The notes: generated by a model from the sequence alone, not told the origin. 64,000 nt of DNA from Rossellomorea aquimaris (GCF_008180865.1 NZ_VTEX01000001.1:1265809-1329808); one strand, 5' to 3'; positions 16,943 to 27,125 are shown, numbered from the stretch's first letter. Program-made: numbers and translations.

Positions 16943-18805
16943 ATGAAACCGATGCTACCTACCTTATATGATGAACTCCCTGAAAATGAGGACTGGCTTT
17001 ATGAAGTGAAATATGATGGGTTTCGCGCAGTTCTCAACGTTCATTCTAAGAATCAGATAAGCCTTCAAAGTCGAAACGGGAAGGAATTGCTTCCTCACTT
17101 CCCGGAAATTGAAGAACAGATTAAAACTTTACTCAATAAAAAAAACTTAACCGTTCCTATCATTTTGGATGGGGAGATTGCCCTGTTACGTTCTCCCTAC
17201 AGCAGTGAATTCTTTGAATTGCAGGTAAGAGGCAGAATGCGCAATAAGCATAAAATTGATCATGCTGCAGCCGGGAGACCCGTTAAATTTCTGGCTTTCG
17301 ATTTACTCCAGTTTGGAAAGAAATCATTTGCCCCCGAACCCTACCTTACAAGAAAAGAAAAATTGAAAGAGGTTTTTACCTTTCTTCAATTGCCGTTAGA
17401 TCCGTCGCCTTCTCACCCATCTTCCCTTCAAATGGTTTCCTATTTCAAGGATCGGCAGGAAATATGGGAACTTGTAGAAAAAGAGGAAGGTGAGGGTGTT
17501 GTCGCCAAGAGGAAGCATAGTAAGTGGGAAGCGGGAAAACGAAGTACGAGCTGGGTGAAAACCAAGAATTGGAAACACTGTCACTGTTTCATCACTGCGC
17601 TTGATGAAACGAACGATTACTTTCACATTGGCATTTTCGATGACGAAAAGATTATTCCTATTGGCTTATTTCACTTTGGTCTTTCTCCTGAAGAGAAAAA
17701 AACATTAAAAGCAATGATTAAAAAGAATAGTACGAAGAATGAGCATTCCCTTCACTACATAGACCCGGCTATAACTGTGGAAATTTCATATTTGAATTGG
17801 TATGAGGGTCAACTGAGAGAACCACATTTTCATCGATTTCTATTCTCCATTTCTCCAAAATCCTGCACAATGGAGCAATTCAAGCTGGACGAAGCATCCA
17901 TTCCTCCTGGGGTTGAAATCACTCATCCTGATAAGGAATTGTTCCAGAAAGTCTCAATGACTAAGCTTGATTACGTTCGGTATCTTAGGAAGATGTCCGT
18001 CGCTATTTTGCCTTTCCTGCAGGATAGGCCATTGACTTGTATTCGTTTTCCACACGGGCTCTTTGGTGAATCATTTTATCAAAAAAATACGCCTGATTAC
18101 GCCCCTTCATTTATTGAAACGTACAAGGAGGACAACATCGACTATACGGTATGCAATAACTTGGAGACATTGATTTGGCTTGGAAATCAGCTTGCATTGG
18201 AATTTCACATTCCTTTCCAAAGGACAAAGGATTCATCGGTCACTGAAGTTGTCTTTGATTTAGATCCACCAGGCAGGGATCAATTCTCCCTGGCGGTTAA
18301 AGCGGCTTCCATTATGAAAGAACTATTCGACCGACTCAACCTGCATAGTTTTGTTAAAACGTCGGGGAATAAGGGACTGCAAGTGTATATTCCCATACCT
18401 CCGGGTTACTCATGGAAGGACACCGGCTTGTTTACTGAATTCATCGCACACTACCTTGTAACCAATTATCCTGAAGATTTTACGATCGAGCGGTTAAAAA
18501 AGAACCGAAAAGGCAGGTTATATGTGGACTACATTCAGCATGGAGAAGGAAAAACCATCATTGCGCCTTATTCCTTAAGGGGTAATGAAGATGCTTTAGT
18601 AGCAACTCCACTCTGGTGGTATGAAGTAAATGAGGACCTTCATCCAGAACATTTTACTATAGATGTTGTTCTGCAGAGGTTCCAGAAGATGGGATGTCCC
18701 TTTACTAGATTCGAATGGGTAAAAGACCTCCAGCCATTTGATAAGGTGATTCAATTTTTGAAACAGCAATCCAACAACAAAAAAAAGAGTGTCCCAAAAG
18801 CTTAG
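16943..18805 (+). CDS. ligD: ATP-dependent DNA ligase LigD (ligase plus polymerase domains)
   Basis: 620 residues. The N-terminal ATP-dependent ligase domain has the nucleotidyl-lysine motif EVKYDGFRA (about residue 27), LDGEIALL, and VVAKRKHSKW. The C-terminal half (about 320-610) is the primase-polymerase domain, with VVFDLDPPG (metal aspartates), VKTSGNKGLQVYIPI and RLYVDYIQH. There is no 3'-phosphoesterase domain, as in other Bacillus LigD proteins. Works with Ku in repair of double-strand breaks in spores. ATG follows AGGTG. Its last codons overlap the terminator used by dapF on the other strand. Confidence 0.95.
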   Translation: MKPMLPTLYDELPENEDWLYEVKYDGFRAVLNVHSKNQISLQSRNGKELLPHFPEIEEQIKTLLNKKNLTVPIILDGEIALLRSPYSSEFFELQVRGRMRNKHKIDHAAAGRPVKFLAFDLLQFGKKSFAPEPYLTRKEKLKEVFTFLQLPLDPSPSHPSSLQMVSYFKDRQEIWELVEKEEGEGVVAKRKHSKWEAGKRSTSWVKTKNWKHCHCFITALDETNDYFHIGIFDDEKIIPIGLFHFGLSPEEKKTLKAMIKKNSTKNEHSLHYIDPAITVEISYLNWYEGQLREPHFHRFLFSISPKSCTMEQFKLDEASIPPGVEITHPDKELFQKVSMTKLDYVRYLRKMSVAILPFLQDRPLTCIRFPHGLFGESFYQKNTPDYAPSFIETYKEDNIDYTVCNNLETLIWLGNQLALEFHIPFQRTKDSSVTEVVFDLDPPGRDQFSLAVKAASIMKELFDRLNLHSFVKTSGNKGLQVYIPIPPGYSWKDTGLFTEFIAHYLVTNYPEDFTIERLKKNRKGRLYVDYIQHGEGKTIIAPYSLRGNEDALVATPLWWYEVNEDLHPEHFTIDVVLQRFQKMGCPFTRFEWVKDLQPFDKVIQFLKQQSNNKKKSVPKA

Positions 18806-18820
18806 CTCTTTTGGACACTC
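18779..18820 (-). terminator. Terminator of dapF, overlapping the ligD 3' end
   Basis: GAGTGTCC..AAAAG / CTTTT.GGACACTC; the T-run (TTTTTTTT) follows on the minus strand only, so it serves dapF. The ligD stop (18803-18805) lies in the hairpin. Confidence 0.8.
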
Positions 18821-18855
18821 TCGTCTGAACTTGCACATCAGGTTCTTTTATTCGT

Positions 18856-19851
18856 TTAGGCGCTCATAAATACTTTACTATCGACAATTGATTTGGCATG
18901 ATTTTGAAGCAGTTCGTACGTTCCTTCTTCAGTGAAATCCTGTCTGGAAATCTCACGATAATCCTCAGGATGCGAGATAGACAATTCAAACTGGGCCTGG
19001 TAGAGATATGTTGCATTCCCGATCAACTCCATATTGTATTGCCCTTCACCTAATTGGTTCACCACGACACGTACTTTTCCCCCATTATTATATACATCTA
19101 TTTCCTTGCCGAATTCATTCTGATCGAGTAAGCATGTCACAAGACTGGAAGCAGACATAGCCGTTCCACAAGCATTTGTAAAGCCTACACCTCTTTCGAA
19201 TGTACGAACATAAATCGCACCTTTTTCTAATGGATGAACAAAACTTACATTGACTCCATCAGGAAAGAGATTATTGGGACCATTTACTGTTTCAGCAATC
19301 GTCTTCTGTTCATTCGAAAGAATATGTTCTGTGCTTACAACACTAATTAGATGAGGGTTGGGGACCGCAAGTGCAGTAAACGATAGCCGATCTGAAATTT
19401 CAGGAATCATCTCGTCCACTAACGCCTCACGATCCATATTCATCGGCAATTTATCCAATTCAAATAATACAGGAGAAATTTCAACATTATACGTCGGTAT
19501 ATTTTCATAGATAGCCTCTTGTGCTGAAACACGCAGATCAGCTTTCATCGTCTGAATCACAATCATCGTTTTGTCGAGAAGCTCACACACATAGCGACCT
19601 ACACAACGAAGTCCATTCCCGCACATGGATGCTTCAGATCCATCTGCATTGAATACCCTCATTTGTGCATCGCAATGTTCACTTGATAACACAAATAGGA
19701 TTCCATCCGCTCCAATACCCGACTTTCGATCACATAGCGCAAGGGCAAGATTTTGCCTTGCTTCTTCAGTGAATTCATAACCATTCGTCATTTCATCAAT
19801 TAGTAAAAAGTCATTTCCTGAGCCATGACATTTAATTAGATTCAAGTTCAT
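18856..19851 (-). CDS. dapF: Diaminopimelate epimerase
   Basis: 331 residues. Interconverts LL- and meso-diaminopimelate for lysine and peptidoglycan. Both catalytic cysteines are visible: MCGNGLRCVGR (about 75) and GFTNACGTAMSAS (about 220). N-terminus LIKCHGSGNDFLLID is typical. It is about 45 residues longer than the usual 280-290, due to a C-terminal extension after YLYQAQFEL. ATG 19851 is preferred (GGAGGG 9 bases upstream) over ATG 19866. Confidence 0.94.
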   Translation of the reverse strand: MNLNLIKCHGSGNDFLLIDEMTNGYEFTEEARQNLALALCDRKSGIGADGILFVLSSEHCDAQMRVFNADGSEASMCGNGLRCVGRYVCELLDKTMIVIQTMKADLRVSAQEAIYENIPTYNVEISPVLFELDKLPMNMDREALVDEMIPEISDRLSFTALAVPNPHLISVVSTEHILSNEQKTIAETVNGPNNLFPDGVNVSFVHPLEKGAIYVRTFERGVGFTNACGTAMSASSLVTCLLDQNEFGKEIDVYNNGGKVRVVVNQLGEGQYNMELIGNATYLYQAQFELSISHPEDYREISRQDFTEEGTYELLQNHAKSIVDSKVFMSA

Positions 19852-20029
19852 CGTGAATCCCTCCACGGTAATTTACTAGTAAACTATTCTTAATAGTCTT
19901 AGCTTGCCACAAACAAGCTCTTTTCGCAATCATCTCACCCGATATTATTTAAGATAATCCTCTTGGTGTGACTTGTAGAAAGGTAAAAGTTGAATTTCTT
20001 CGTCCATTTAGAGACAATGGGGATGGGTG

Positions 20030-20335
20030 ATGATGATCATGAAGGATGAGTATACTTTTCGGTTTCAAGTTCAAGAGGTAGAAGAAGCGGGTGACGAATA
20101 CCATTCCCGGGTAGTGACTGTATTGGCCCATATTCTGAATGACAAAAAAGACCTTTTACATGAAGGTCTCTTTCGTGTGCGTTTCAATCAAATCGGCATT
20201 TATCCTTTTCCTAAAGATGTAGCCCGACAAATATCTTCTAAGCACCTCCAGCGGTTACTTCTAGTTGAATTGAAGAGATATATAAAGCCTCAAAGAAAAT
20301 ATCTGACCCCAGGGGAATATAAACGTGTTTGGTAA
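20030..20335 (+). CDS. Small protein of unknown function, about 101 residues
   Basis: No family recognised. The protein is soluble and charged, with an N-terminal strand pattern (KDEYTFRFQVQEVEEAGDEYHSRVVTVLAHIL) and a basic C-terminus (KRYIKPQRKYLTPGEYKRVW). Several starts are possible (GTG 20027, ATG 20030, 20033 or 20039); GGGGATGGGTG precedes them. It ends exactly one base before the EAL-HDOD gene on the opposite strand. Coding character (codon pattern, ribosome site) is reasonable. Confidence 0.65.
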   Translation: MMIMKDEYTFRFQVQEVEEAGDEYHSRVVTVLAHILNDKKDLLHEGLFRVRFNQIGIYPFPKDVARQISSKHLQRLLLVELKRYIKPQRKYLTPGEYKRVW

Positions 20336-21583
20336 CTAACTGATCTCTGCTATTTCATCTTGTAAGAGGTCTCGTGCCCATTTACATGATGTTTGATAGC
20401 ATTCCATCACATCTCCTTTGTTCAACTTCAGTTCGGCCATTTTTGTTTCGATTGCTGTCCAGTCAGCTTTTTCAAACAAAATAACCAGCTCCAGAATGTC
20501 TTTGAACTCGTTTGAGGTACCCGTTAGTGCATCACAGATTTCGTCATTCAATGGTAATTCATTCAGGATTACTTCAATTGGCATAGATAATATCGTTTCC
20601 ATTAATGAAAACATACCCGTAAGGAAATAGCTCGACTTCATTGAACCGCGATTGTGCTTCTCTGCCAGCAGCTCACACATTTTTGCCCTTGTTAAAGATA
20701 ATGTAATAACTTCGTTTTCTAATTGCTTCCTTTTACCAACCTGCTCCCTAACCGCTAAAACATAAATCCACCGTTTAATTTCCAGAAGACCCAATAGAAC
20801 AATAGCCTGTCGAATAGAATGAATTTTATGTTTAGGTCGGTAAGAAGGTGAATTAATTAATTTTAAAAGTTTATAGGACAAAGAAAGATCCTGTTCAATC
20901 AATCGACTAATCACATCAATGCTAGGTTCCGTCATTTCCAGACTTTGAATAATCGAATAATAGGAATGAAAATAGGTAGGTACGTCATGGGTAGAAATGA
21001 TTTTTGGTTTACTAAAGAAATACCCTTGAAAGAAATGGTAACCGTTTTTCCTTGCTTCTTCATATTGTTCCACTGTCTCCACTTTTTCTGCCAGGAGCTT
21101 GTACCCCAGTAAATTAGCGAAAACTTCAATCGTTCCCCGGTTAGTGTCTGTGGTATGTAGAAAATCAACCTTCACATAATCCGCAATTTTCATTAATTTT
21201 AAGTAGTTAGGATCCGATTCATTAAAGACAAAATCGTCTAATGCGATTTTATAACCCAGCTCCTTTAACTCTAAGCAAACCTTCAGGATTTCAGGACTTG
21301 GAATTACATTTTCCAAAATCTCCACGACAATTTCCTTGGGTTTGAAGTAGGTAGGCACTTTATCCCTTAAAAGATTTTCTGTGAAATTGATGAAGCATGG
21401 CTTACCAGCGGACAAGCTTTCAAGACCAATATTTAAATAGCTGTTAATAATGACATCGGCCGTGGCCTGGTCTCCATCTATATTTGGAAACATATTCAAT
21501 TCATTGTTTCGGTAAAGAAGCTCATAAGCTACGGTTTCTCCATTCCGATCAAAAATTGGCTGTCTCGCTACAAACACTTCCAT
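20336..21583 (-). CDS. EAL-HDOD protein, YuxH/PdeH-like
   Basis: 415 residues. The N-terminal EAL-type domain (about 1-200) has FVARQPIFDRNGETVAYELLYR, where the canonical EAL triplet is replaced by ELL, then VEILENV, IALDDFVF, VKVDFLHT, AEKVET and GYHFFQGYFFSKP. An HDOD domain follows (about 205-400; LSYKLLKLINSP). This layout matches B. subtilis YuxH (PdeH), a c-di-GMP phosphodiesterase; E, DD, K and E/Q positions look largely retained. ATG 21583 has AGGGG 8 bases upstream. Monocistronic and convergent with the small gene at 20030. Confidence 0.85.
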   Translation of the reverse strand: MEVFVARQPIFDRNGETVAYELLYRNNELNMFPNIDGDQATADVIINSYLNIGLESLSAGKPCFINFTENLLRDKVPTYFKPKEIVVEILENVIPSPEILKVCLELKELGYKIALDDFVFNESDPNYLKLMKIADYVKVDFLHTTDTNRGTIEVFANLLGYKLLAEKVETVEQYEEARKNGYHFFQGYFFSKPKIISTHDVPTYFHSYYSIIQSLEMTEPSIDVISRLIEQDLSLSYKLLKLINSPSYRPKHKIHSIRQAIVLLGLLEIKRWIYVLAVREQVGKRKQLENEVITLSLTRAKMCELLAEKHNRGSMKSSYFLTGMFSLMETILSMPIEVILNELPLNDEICDALTGTSNEFKDILELVILFEKADWTAIETKMAELKLNKGDVMECYQTSCKWARDLLQDEIAEIS

Positions 21584-21705
21584 TACACTCACCCCTGCTG
21601 GTTTCCTGATATATGCATAAAAATAGTCCTAAAGTTTCATTAATCCCTATAATAATACCAAGAAATATGTGGAAAGTCCACGGAATTTGGAAGTAGCTGT
21701 AAGGA

Positions 21706-21775
21706 CAAAAAAACTCAAGCAGACAGCTCATAACTACGATTTTAATCGTAATGATGAGCAAATCCACTTGAGTTC
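21706..21775 (-). terminator. Long-stem terminator of the purine permease gene
   Basis: AACTCAAG..GCTCAT / ATGAGC..CTTGAGTT with an internal ACGATT..AATCGT stem, then TTTTTTT on the minus strand, directly after the stop at 21785. Confidence 0.7.
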
Positions 21776-21784
21776 TTTACCGCT

Positions 21785-23074
21785 TTAATGAATCGAATGA
21801 ACAAAAAAGTTCATAAGGAACAATGCAGCAATGATATATAGAGGAATGGATACTTCTCTCGCTTTACCTGTAGCCAATTTTAAAATTGGATACAGAATAA
21901 AACCGATGGCAATTCCATCTGCGATACTGTACGTAAATGGAATCATTGCAATGATAAAAATGGCTGGAAATGCCTCTGTTAAATCACGAAGATCCATATG
22001 TCGTATATTTTGAATCATTAAGCCGCCAATGATAATGAGGATTGGGGCGATAGCATGATCTGGAATCCACTTTAAATACGGAATAAACAACACAGATCCC
22101 AAGAATAATACTCCAGTAGTCAAACTCGTTAATCCCGTACGACCACCCGCTGTCATGGCTGCAGCACTTTCAACAGTAGAAACCGTCGGACTCGTTCCGA
22201 AGAATCCTGATGTAAAGGCAGAAAATGCATTAGCCTGGAACGCTTTAGAGTATTTATGAGGTTGATCGATCATATCCGTATGTCCATGAACGAGACCGAT
22301 GTTTTCAAATACCAGCACCATCGTGACAGAAAAAACCGCAATCCAAAACGGAATCTCCAAAATGGCACTAAAGGATATTTGACCGAAAACCTGACTGTAT
22401 TCACTTAATTGGAAAGAACTGGACTGAATCGACGGTTCGATTCCAAAGATGAATCCCAGCAAGGTTCCAAAAGCAATACTCCATAAAAATTGACCTTTTA
22501 CATTTCGAACAAACAAAAATATCGTCACCAGGAAAGTCAGCACAGTGGCCAACACCTTTAATTCCCCAAAATCACCAATCATGATGAGTGCGCTCTCTCC
22601 TCTTTGGATGAGACCGCCTTTTTCAAGACCGATAAACATTAAAAACATCCCTAATCCTACAGTGATGGCTTCTTTTAATGTTTTGGGTATGGCTTCTGAT
22701 AATACTTTTGAAAGCTTTGTAAATGCAATGATCATAAAGAGTATTCCTGAAATCACTACGACAGCTAAAGCTTCCTGCCACGTTAAGCCCGATGATTTTA
22801 CGAGTGTAAAAGTAAACATCGCATTAATACCCATGCCTGGAACCAGAAGTATTGGTGCATTAGCCCAAAAGGCCATCACCAAACACCCAACGAAGGAGGC
22901 TAGAATGGTTGCCATAACCGCTCCTTCAAATGGAATTCCAGCTTCAGAAAGAATTAAAGCATTCACAGCGATGATGTACACAATCGTGAAATAACCGATT
23001 GCTCCAGCCATCATCTCCTGCTTCATCGTGGTACCGTGATTCTTTAACTGAAAAATACCTCCACGTGCTTTCAT
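21785..23074 (-). CDS. NCS2 (AzgA-type) purine permease
   Basis: 429 residues and about 12-13 membrane segments. Family features: N-terminal EMMAGAIGYFTIVYIIAVNALILSEAGIP, VPGMGINAMFTF, and the NCS2 signature VESAAAMTAGGRTGLTS. Closest in character to B. subtilis PbuG/PbuO hypoxanthine-guanine/adenine transporters; exact substrate is inferred. No purine riboswitch was seen in the leader, unlike B. subtilis pbuG, which leans towards a PbuO-like identity. GGAAG 9 bases before ATG. Confidence 0.88.
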   Translation of the reverse strand: MKARGGIFQLKNHGTTMKQEMMAGAIGYFTIVYIIAVNALILSEAGIPFEGAVMATILASFVGCLVMAFWANAPILLVPGMGINAMFTFTLVKSSGLTWQEALAVVVISGILFMIIAFTKLSKVLSEAIPKTLKEAITVGLGMFLMFIGLEKGGLIQRGESALIMIGDFGELKVLATVLTFLVTIFLFVRNVKGQFLWSIAFGTLLGFIFGIEPSIQSSSFQLSEYSQVFGQISFSAILEIPFWIAVFSVTMVLVFENIGLVHGHTDMIDQPHKYSKAFQANAFSAFTSGFFGTSPTVSTVESAAAMTAGGRTGLTSLTTGVLFLGSVLFIPYLKWIPDHAIAPILIIIGGLMIQNIRHMDLRDLTEAFPAIFIIAMIPFTYSIADGIAIGFILYPILKLATGKAREVSIPLYIIAALFLMNFFVHSIH

Positions 23075-23145
23075 ATAATAATCTTCCTATAAAACTGCCC
23101 TCTCCCTACCCGCTCCTCCCATAATAAGGGGAGCCACAAAATACT

Positions 23146-23174
23146 ATTCTAGCAAAAGGTCTGACGTTTGCCAA
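23146..23174 (-). promoter_or_regulatory. Sigma-A promoter of the purine permease gene
   Basis: Minus strand TTGGCA (23169-23174), 17-bp spacer, TAGAAT (23146-23151). About 70 bp upstream of the ATG; a GGCTCCCC..GGGAGGAGC hairpin lies in the leader. Confidence 0.65.
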
Positions 23175-23303
23175 TATGTATTTTGATGGGTACAGGTTGT
23201 TTCTCCATCAGGAATACCGACGAAAAGTGAAATACTCCAGAGGCTTTTGTGGTAAATCGAGCCATTTTACAAATTTATCCACACACCCCAGGTCCGTCCC
23301 TCG

Positions 23304-23340
23304 TAAAAAGCCAAGCCTCCCAAAAAGGAGGCTTGGCTTA
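23304..23340 (-). terminator. Terminator of the rib operon
   Basis: GCCAAGCCTCC-TTTTTG-GGAGGCTTGGC followed by TTTTT on the minus strand, 12 bp after the ribH stop. Confidence 0.9.
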
Positions 23341-23351
23341 GTTGAAAAATT

Positions 23352-23822
23352 TTACTTATCAATCTCACGAATCAAATTGGCCATTTCAATGGCTGATACA
23401 GCTGCTTCCCATCCTTTGTTTCCTGCTTTTGTGCCGGCTCTTTCGATGGCCTGCTCGATTGTATCTGTCGTCAAGACTCCAAAGATGACGGGTACCTCTT
23501 CCTGTAGGCTTAGATTGGCCACTCCTTTTGCAACCTCTCCGCTTACATATTCAAAATGAGCGGTTGCTCCACGGATGACCGTTCCCAGGGTAACAACGGC
23601 ATCATATTTCCCTGAGCGAGCAAGTTTTTTGGCAATCATAGGTATTTCGAATGCACCTGGAACCCAAGTGACAGAAACATTTCCTTCTTCAACGCCGTGG
23701 CGCTTTAATGCATCTTCCGCCCCACCCAGAAGTTTTGATGTGATGAACTCATTGAAACGTGAAACAACAATGGCAACCCTTAATCCTGATCCGACTAAAT
23801 TACCTTCATAAATTGTTTTCAT
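23352..23822 (-). CDS. ribH: 6,7-dimethyl-8-ribityllumazine synthase
   Basis: 156 residues. Condenses the ribitylaminouracil and dihydroxybutanone phosphate to lumazine; forms icosahedral shells. Signature segments [33 protein letters not shown] (catalytic His) and [17 protein letters not shown] are intact. Last gene of ribDEBAH, 12 bp after ribBA, followed by the operon terminator. Confidence 0.97.
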   Translation of the reverse strand: MKTIYEGNLVGSGLRVAIVVSRFNEFITSKLLGGAEDALKRHGVEEGNVSVTWVPGAFEIPMIAKKLARSGKYDAVVTLGTVIRGATAHFEYVSGEVAKGVANLSLQEEVPVIFGVLTTDTIEQAIERAGTKAGNKGWEAAVSAIEMANLIREIDK

Positions 23823-23834
23823 TGTATTTTCCTC

Positions 23835-25028
23835 CTAAAATTTAAGTAAATGTCCCAGCTTAGCATGCTTTGTTTTTAAATATTTCTCATTTTCGAATTT
23901 CGCCGGCATCTGGATCGGTACTCGATCTGCGATTTCTAATCCGTAACCGTTGATTCCGGCAATTTTTCTAGGATTATTGGTCAGTAGACGCATCTTTGTT
24001 ATGCCTAAATCTCTCAGTATCTGTGCTCCGATTCCATATTCCCTCAAGTCATCACCAAAGCCCAGTTTTTGATTAGCTTCAACTGTGTCATAGCCTTCTT
24101 CCTGGAGCTTATAGGCCTTCAATTTATTGATTAAACCAATCCCACGGCCTTCTTGTCTCATATAAAGCAGTACACCTTTTCCATGCTCTTCAATTTGAGT
24201 CAGTGCTGTGGCAAGCTGCGGTCCACAATCACAGCGATTGGAACCGAATACATCTCCCGTCAGGCATTCAGAGTGAACACGGACCAGTACATCTTCATCC
24301 TCGGACCACTCTCCTTTCACAAGTGCGATATGCTCTTTACCTGTAAGGTTTTCTGTGTAAGCAACCGCCTTGAAGTTTCCGAATTCGGTTGGAAGTTCAA
24401 TTTCCACTTCTCTCGTCACAAGCTTTTCTTTTTTGCGTCTGTACCTGATCAGATCTTCAATGGAGATGATCTTAAGGTCCCATTTATCAGCCAGTTTCAT
24501 TAATTCAGGTACTCTTGCCATCGTGCCGTCTTCATTCATGATTTCACAAATGACGCCTGATGGTTGTCCCCCTGACAGAATAGCCAAATCGATGGCGGCT
24601 TCTGTGTGTCCTGCCCGTTTTAGTACTCCGCCTTTTTTGGCGACAAGGGGAAATACATGACCGGGTCTTTTAAAGTCCTCGGGCATTGAGACCGGGTTCA
24701 ATAATTCCTGTATTGTGGTCGATCTCTCAAATGCACTAATCCCAGTAGTTGCGGATTTATGATCGACAGAAATCGTAAAGGCTGTTCCATGAGGATCCGT
24801 ATTTGACATCGTCATGGGTGCAAGCTTTAGTTTGTGTGCAATCTCCTCTGTTATCGGGGCACAAATTAACCCTCTTCCTTCTTTAGCCATAAAATTTATG
24901 ACTTCTGGAGTCGCTTTATCTGCAAGTGCAATAAAGTCTCCCTCATTCTCACGGTTTTCATCATCTACTACGATAACGACTTTACCTGCCTGTAAATCTT
25001 CAAGAGCTTCTTCGATCTTATTAAACAT
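23835..25028 (-). CDS. ribBA: Bifunctional DHBP synthase / GTP cyclohydrolase II
   Basis: 397 residues. The N-terminal RibB domain (about 1-200; [30 protein letters not shown]) makes 3,4-dihydroxy-2-butanone 4-phosphate. The C-terminal RibA domain (about 205-397) has the zinc site [18 protein letters not shown] and the [13 protein letters not shown]-binding segment. It therefore supplies both riboflavin precursors. Order and spacing match the B. subtilis rib operon. Confidence 0.97.
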   Translation of the reverse strand: MFNKIEEALEDLQAGKVVIVVDDENRENEGDFIALADKATPEVINFMAKEGRGLICAPITEEIAHKLKLAPMTMSNTDPHGTAFTISVDHKSATTGISAFERSTTIQELLNPVSMPEDFKRPGHVFPLVAKKGGVLKRAGHTEAAIDLAILSGGQPSGVICEIMNEDGTMARVPELMKLADKWDLKIISIEDLIRYRRKKEKLVTREVEIELPTEFGNFKAVAYTENLTGKEHIALVKGEWSEDEDVLVRVHSECLTGDVFGSNRCDCGPQLATALTQIEEHGKGVLLYMRQEGRGIGLINKLKAYKLQEEGYDTVEANQKLGFGDDLREYGIGAQILRDLGITKMRLLTNNPRKIAGINGYGLEIADRVPIQMPAKFENEKYLKTKHAKLGHLLKF

Positions 25029-25045
25029 GGGGCAACCCCTTCCTA

Positions 25046-25702
25046 TTAGTCAGCGAAACCATTTTGACTTAAAAAATCATAGCTGATGCGGCTTGAATTA
25101 CTCTTAGACTGTTCCTTTGCTTCATAGAAGCGATGAAAATATTTAGCCATTACATCACATTCAATATTGACACGATCCCCTACTTTTTTTTCACCAAGAA
25201 CCGTGTCCCCTCTCGTTTGCGGGATCAACGAAATCGTAATGGCATTACTTTTCACACCAAAAACAGTAAGGGAAGTGCCGTCTATTGCGACAGAGCCCTT
25301 CATGATAAACAAGTGGCTCTGATTTTCCGGAATGGAAATGTCCATATACCAGGCATTTTCAACTTTCTCTATTCTAACGATCGTTCCTACTCCATCGACA
25401 TGCCCATTAACGAAATGCCCGCCGAAACGACCGTTAGCAGCCATTGCCCTCTCCAAGTTCACTTTAGAACCATGGGACAGGTTTCTGAGCGTTGTGCCTT
25501 CAAAGGTTTCTGGCATCACGTCCACTTGGAATTGCCTGGAACTGAATGAAGTGACGGTTAAACAGACACCATTCACACTGATGCTATCTCCAATATGAAC
25601 ATCTTCGAGAACGCGGCCTGCTGTTATCGTCAGTTCCATGGATGAGGAGGACTTTTGCATGCGTTCAATTGAGCCGATTTCTTCAATGATTCCAGTAAAC
25701 AT
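25046..25702 (-). CDS. ribE: Riboflavin synthase alpha subunit
   Basis: 218 residues with two homologous lumazine-binding repeats: [12 protein letters not shown].. (1-97) and [12 protein letters not shown].. (98-200), including [12 protein letters not shown] and [13 protein letters not shown]. Dismutates two lumazines to riboflavin. The C-terminal tail has the Ser/Asn-rich [20 protein letters not shown]. Start follows AGGAGG. Confidence 0.96.
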   Translation of the reverse strand: MFTGIIEEIGSIERMQKSSSSMELTITAGRVLEDVHIGDSISVNGVCLTVTSFSSRQFQVDVMPETFEGTTLRNLSHGSKVNLERAMAANGRFGGHFVNGHVDGVGTIVRIEKVENAWYMDISIPENQSHLFIMKGSVAIDGTSLTVFGVKSNAITISLIPQTRGDTVLGEKKVGDRVNIECDVMAKYFHRFYEAKEQSKSNSSRISYDFLSQNGFAD

Positions 25703-25726
25703 CCCTTTCTCCTCCTTTCAAAAAGG

Positions 25727-26812
25727 CTATCCCTTAGGTAAGGCAATTATTTTAATGTCCTTTCCTACTCGTTCTATGCTCTTAATCTCCATTTCAAGAC
25801 CTTCTGCAATGGTCGGGAATCCATCCCCTCCAAAACTGGTGAAGGCAGAGCTTCCGCCTACAAGCTTGGGAGACATGTACAGAACCAATTCCTGAAAGGC
25901 TCTTCCCTTTAAAAAGGAAGAATGAATGGTAGATCCACCTTCTACATAAAGGGATCCTATATTCCGGTCACCCAGTTCTTTTAATACTGTGTGAATGTCC
26001 ATCCATTCCTCTGAAAGGGTGATGATTTCACAGCCTGATTCCATATAGGGCAGCTTCTGTTCTTCATTGACAGAACTGCCTGTAAAGATGAGGGTCCTGC
26101 TTTCCGAGTCTTTCACTACATGAGAGTGGAGAGGTGTTCGTAAAAAGGTATCTAATATGATTCGAATGGGGTTTTTTCCACCTTGGGGCAAACGGGTGGT
26201 AAGGTGTGGGTTATCCTGAATAACGGTATTGACTCCTACTAATATCGCGTCATGCCGGTGACGATCATAGTGGACATCTGTGCGGGATGCTTCTGACGTA
26301 ATCCATTTGCTATCTCCTGAAGCTGAAGCTGTTTTCCCGTCTAATGTGACAGCTGTCTTAAGTGTTACATAAGGTGTACCGTATTGAATGAAATGGAAAA
26401 AATGCTTGTTTAGTTCGAGTGCTTCTTCTTCAAGCTCTCCGACCATTACTTCTATGCCTGCATCCTTCAACTGTTGAATTCCTCTTCCCGCTACAAGGGG
26501 ATTTGGATCAGTGCTGGCAATATGGACCCGCCTCACTCCGCTTGAAATCAGCAGCTGTGAACAGGGAGGTGTTTTCCCATAATGAGAGCATGGTTCCAGC
26601 GTCACATAGACGTCACTCCCCTGTGCTTTGTCTCCCGCCATCTTTATGGCATGAACCTCTGCGTGACCTTCTCCTGCTTTGAGGTGCGCACCCATTCCAA
26701 CGACTTCTCCATTTTTCACCACAACCGCTCCTACGGCAGGATTGGGTGAAGTTTGACCTTGGGTGGTCTTGGCCATAGTGAGGGCAAGCTTCATATATTG
26801 TGAATCGTCCAA
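25727..26812 (-). CDS. ribD: Bifunctional riboflavin deaminase-reductase
   Basis: 361 residues. The N-terminal deaminase domain (1-145) carries the zinc motif GHAEVHA..EPCSHYGKTPPC; the reductase domain follows (TLKTAVTLDGKTAS, DAILVGVNTV, YVEGGSTIHSSF). Two consecutive steps after GTP cyclohydrolase II. Starts with TTG 26812, 8 bases after GGGAGG. First gene of the operon, behind the FMN riboswitch. Confidence 0.96.
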   Translation of the reverse strand: MDDSQYMKLALTMAKTTQGQTSPNPAVGAVVVKNGEVVGMGAHLKAGEGHAEVHAIKMAGDKAQGSDVYVTLEPCSHYGKTPPCSQLLISSGVRRVHIASTDPNPLVAGRGIQQLKDAGIEVMVGELEEEALELNKHFFHFIQYGTPYVTLKTAVTLDGKTASASGDSKWITSEASRTDVHYDRHRHDAILVGVNTVIQDNPHLTTRLPQGGKNPIRIILDTFLRTPLHSHVVKDSESRTLIFTGSSVNEEQKLPYMESGCEIITLSEEWMDIHTVLKELGDRNIGSLYVEGGSTIHSSFLKGRAFQELVLYMSPKLVGGSSAFTSFGGDGFPTIAEGLEMEIKSIERVGKDIKIIALPKG

Positions 26813-26846
26813 TCGTTTTACCTCCCTTCTTTTATCACTATTATTC

Positions 26847-26884
26847 TAAAATAAATAAACCCCAAGTAAGTTTTTACTTGGGGG
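26847..26884 (-). terminator. Riboswitch-controlled terminator ahead of ribD
   Basis: CCCCAAGTAA-AAAC-TTACTTGGGG followed by TTTATTTATTTT on the minus strand, between the FMN aptamer and ribD. The expected off-switch when FMN is bound. Confidence 0.85.
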
Positions 26885-26980
26885 AAGTTGGCATGACTGA
26901 ATAAAGCATTTACATGATTACTTTTTTTGGAAACAAAATCCTCAAAAAGATAGACTTCTTGCGTCTGCATCAAGTAAATA

Positions 26981-27125
26981 CCGCCGTTCCTTCTCCCATC
27001 CAGACTATCACTGTCGGCTTTGGAATTTCACCAAATCCACCGTCTAATTTTCATTAGCCGGGTCACGGACTAAGAGCATGCGCTCATCACCGCCGGTAGG
27101 GAATTTCACCCTGCCCCGAAGGAAA
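26981..27125 (-). promoter_or_regulatory. FMN riboswitch (RFN element)
   Basis: The minus strand shows the conserved aptamer blocks in order: TTCGGGGCAGGGTGAAATTC, CCTACCGGCGGTGATGAGC, AGTCCGTGACCCG, GACGGTGGATTTGGTGAAA, CCGACAGTGATAGTCTGGA and TGGGAGAAGGAACGGCGG. FMN binding should favour the downstream terminator and reduce ribDEBAH transcription. Confidence 0.97.

Noticed and set aside
23075-23300. Purine riboswitch upstream of the NCS2 permease
   Set aside because: None of the conserved aptamer blocks (TATA..TCTACC..GACTA) is present.
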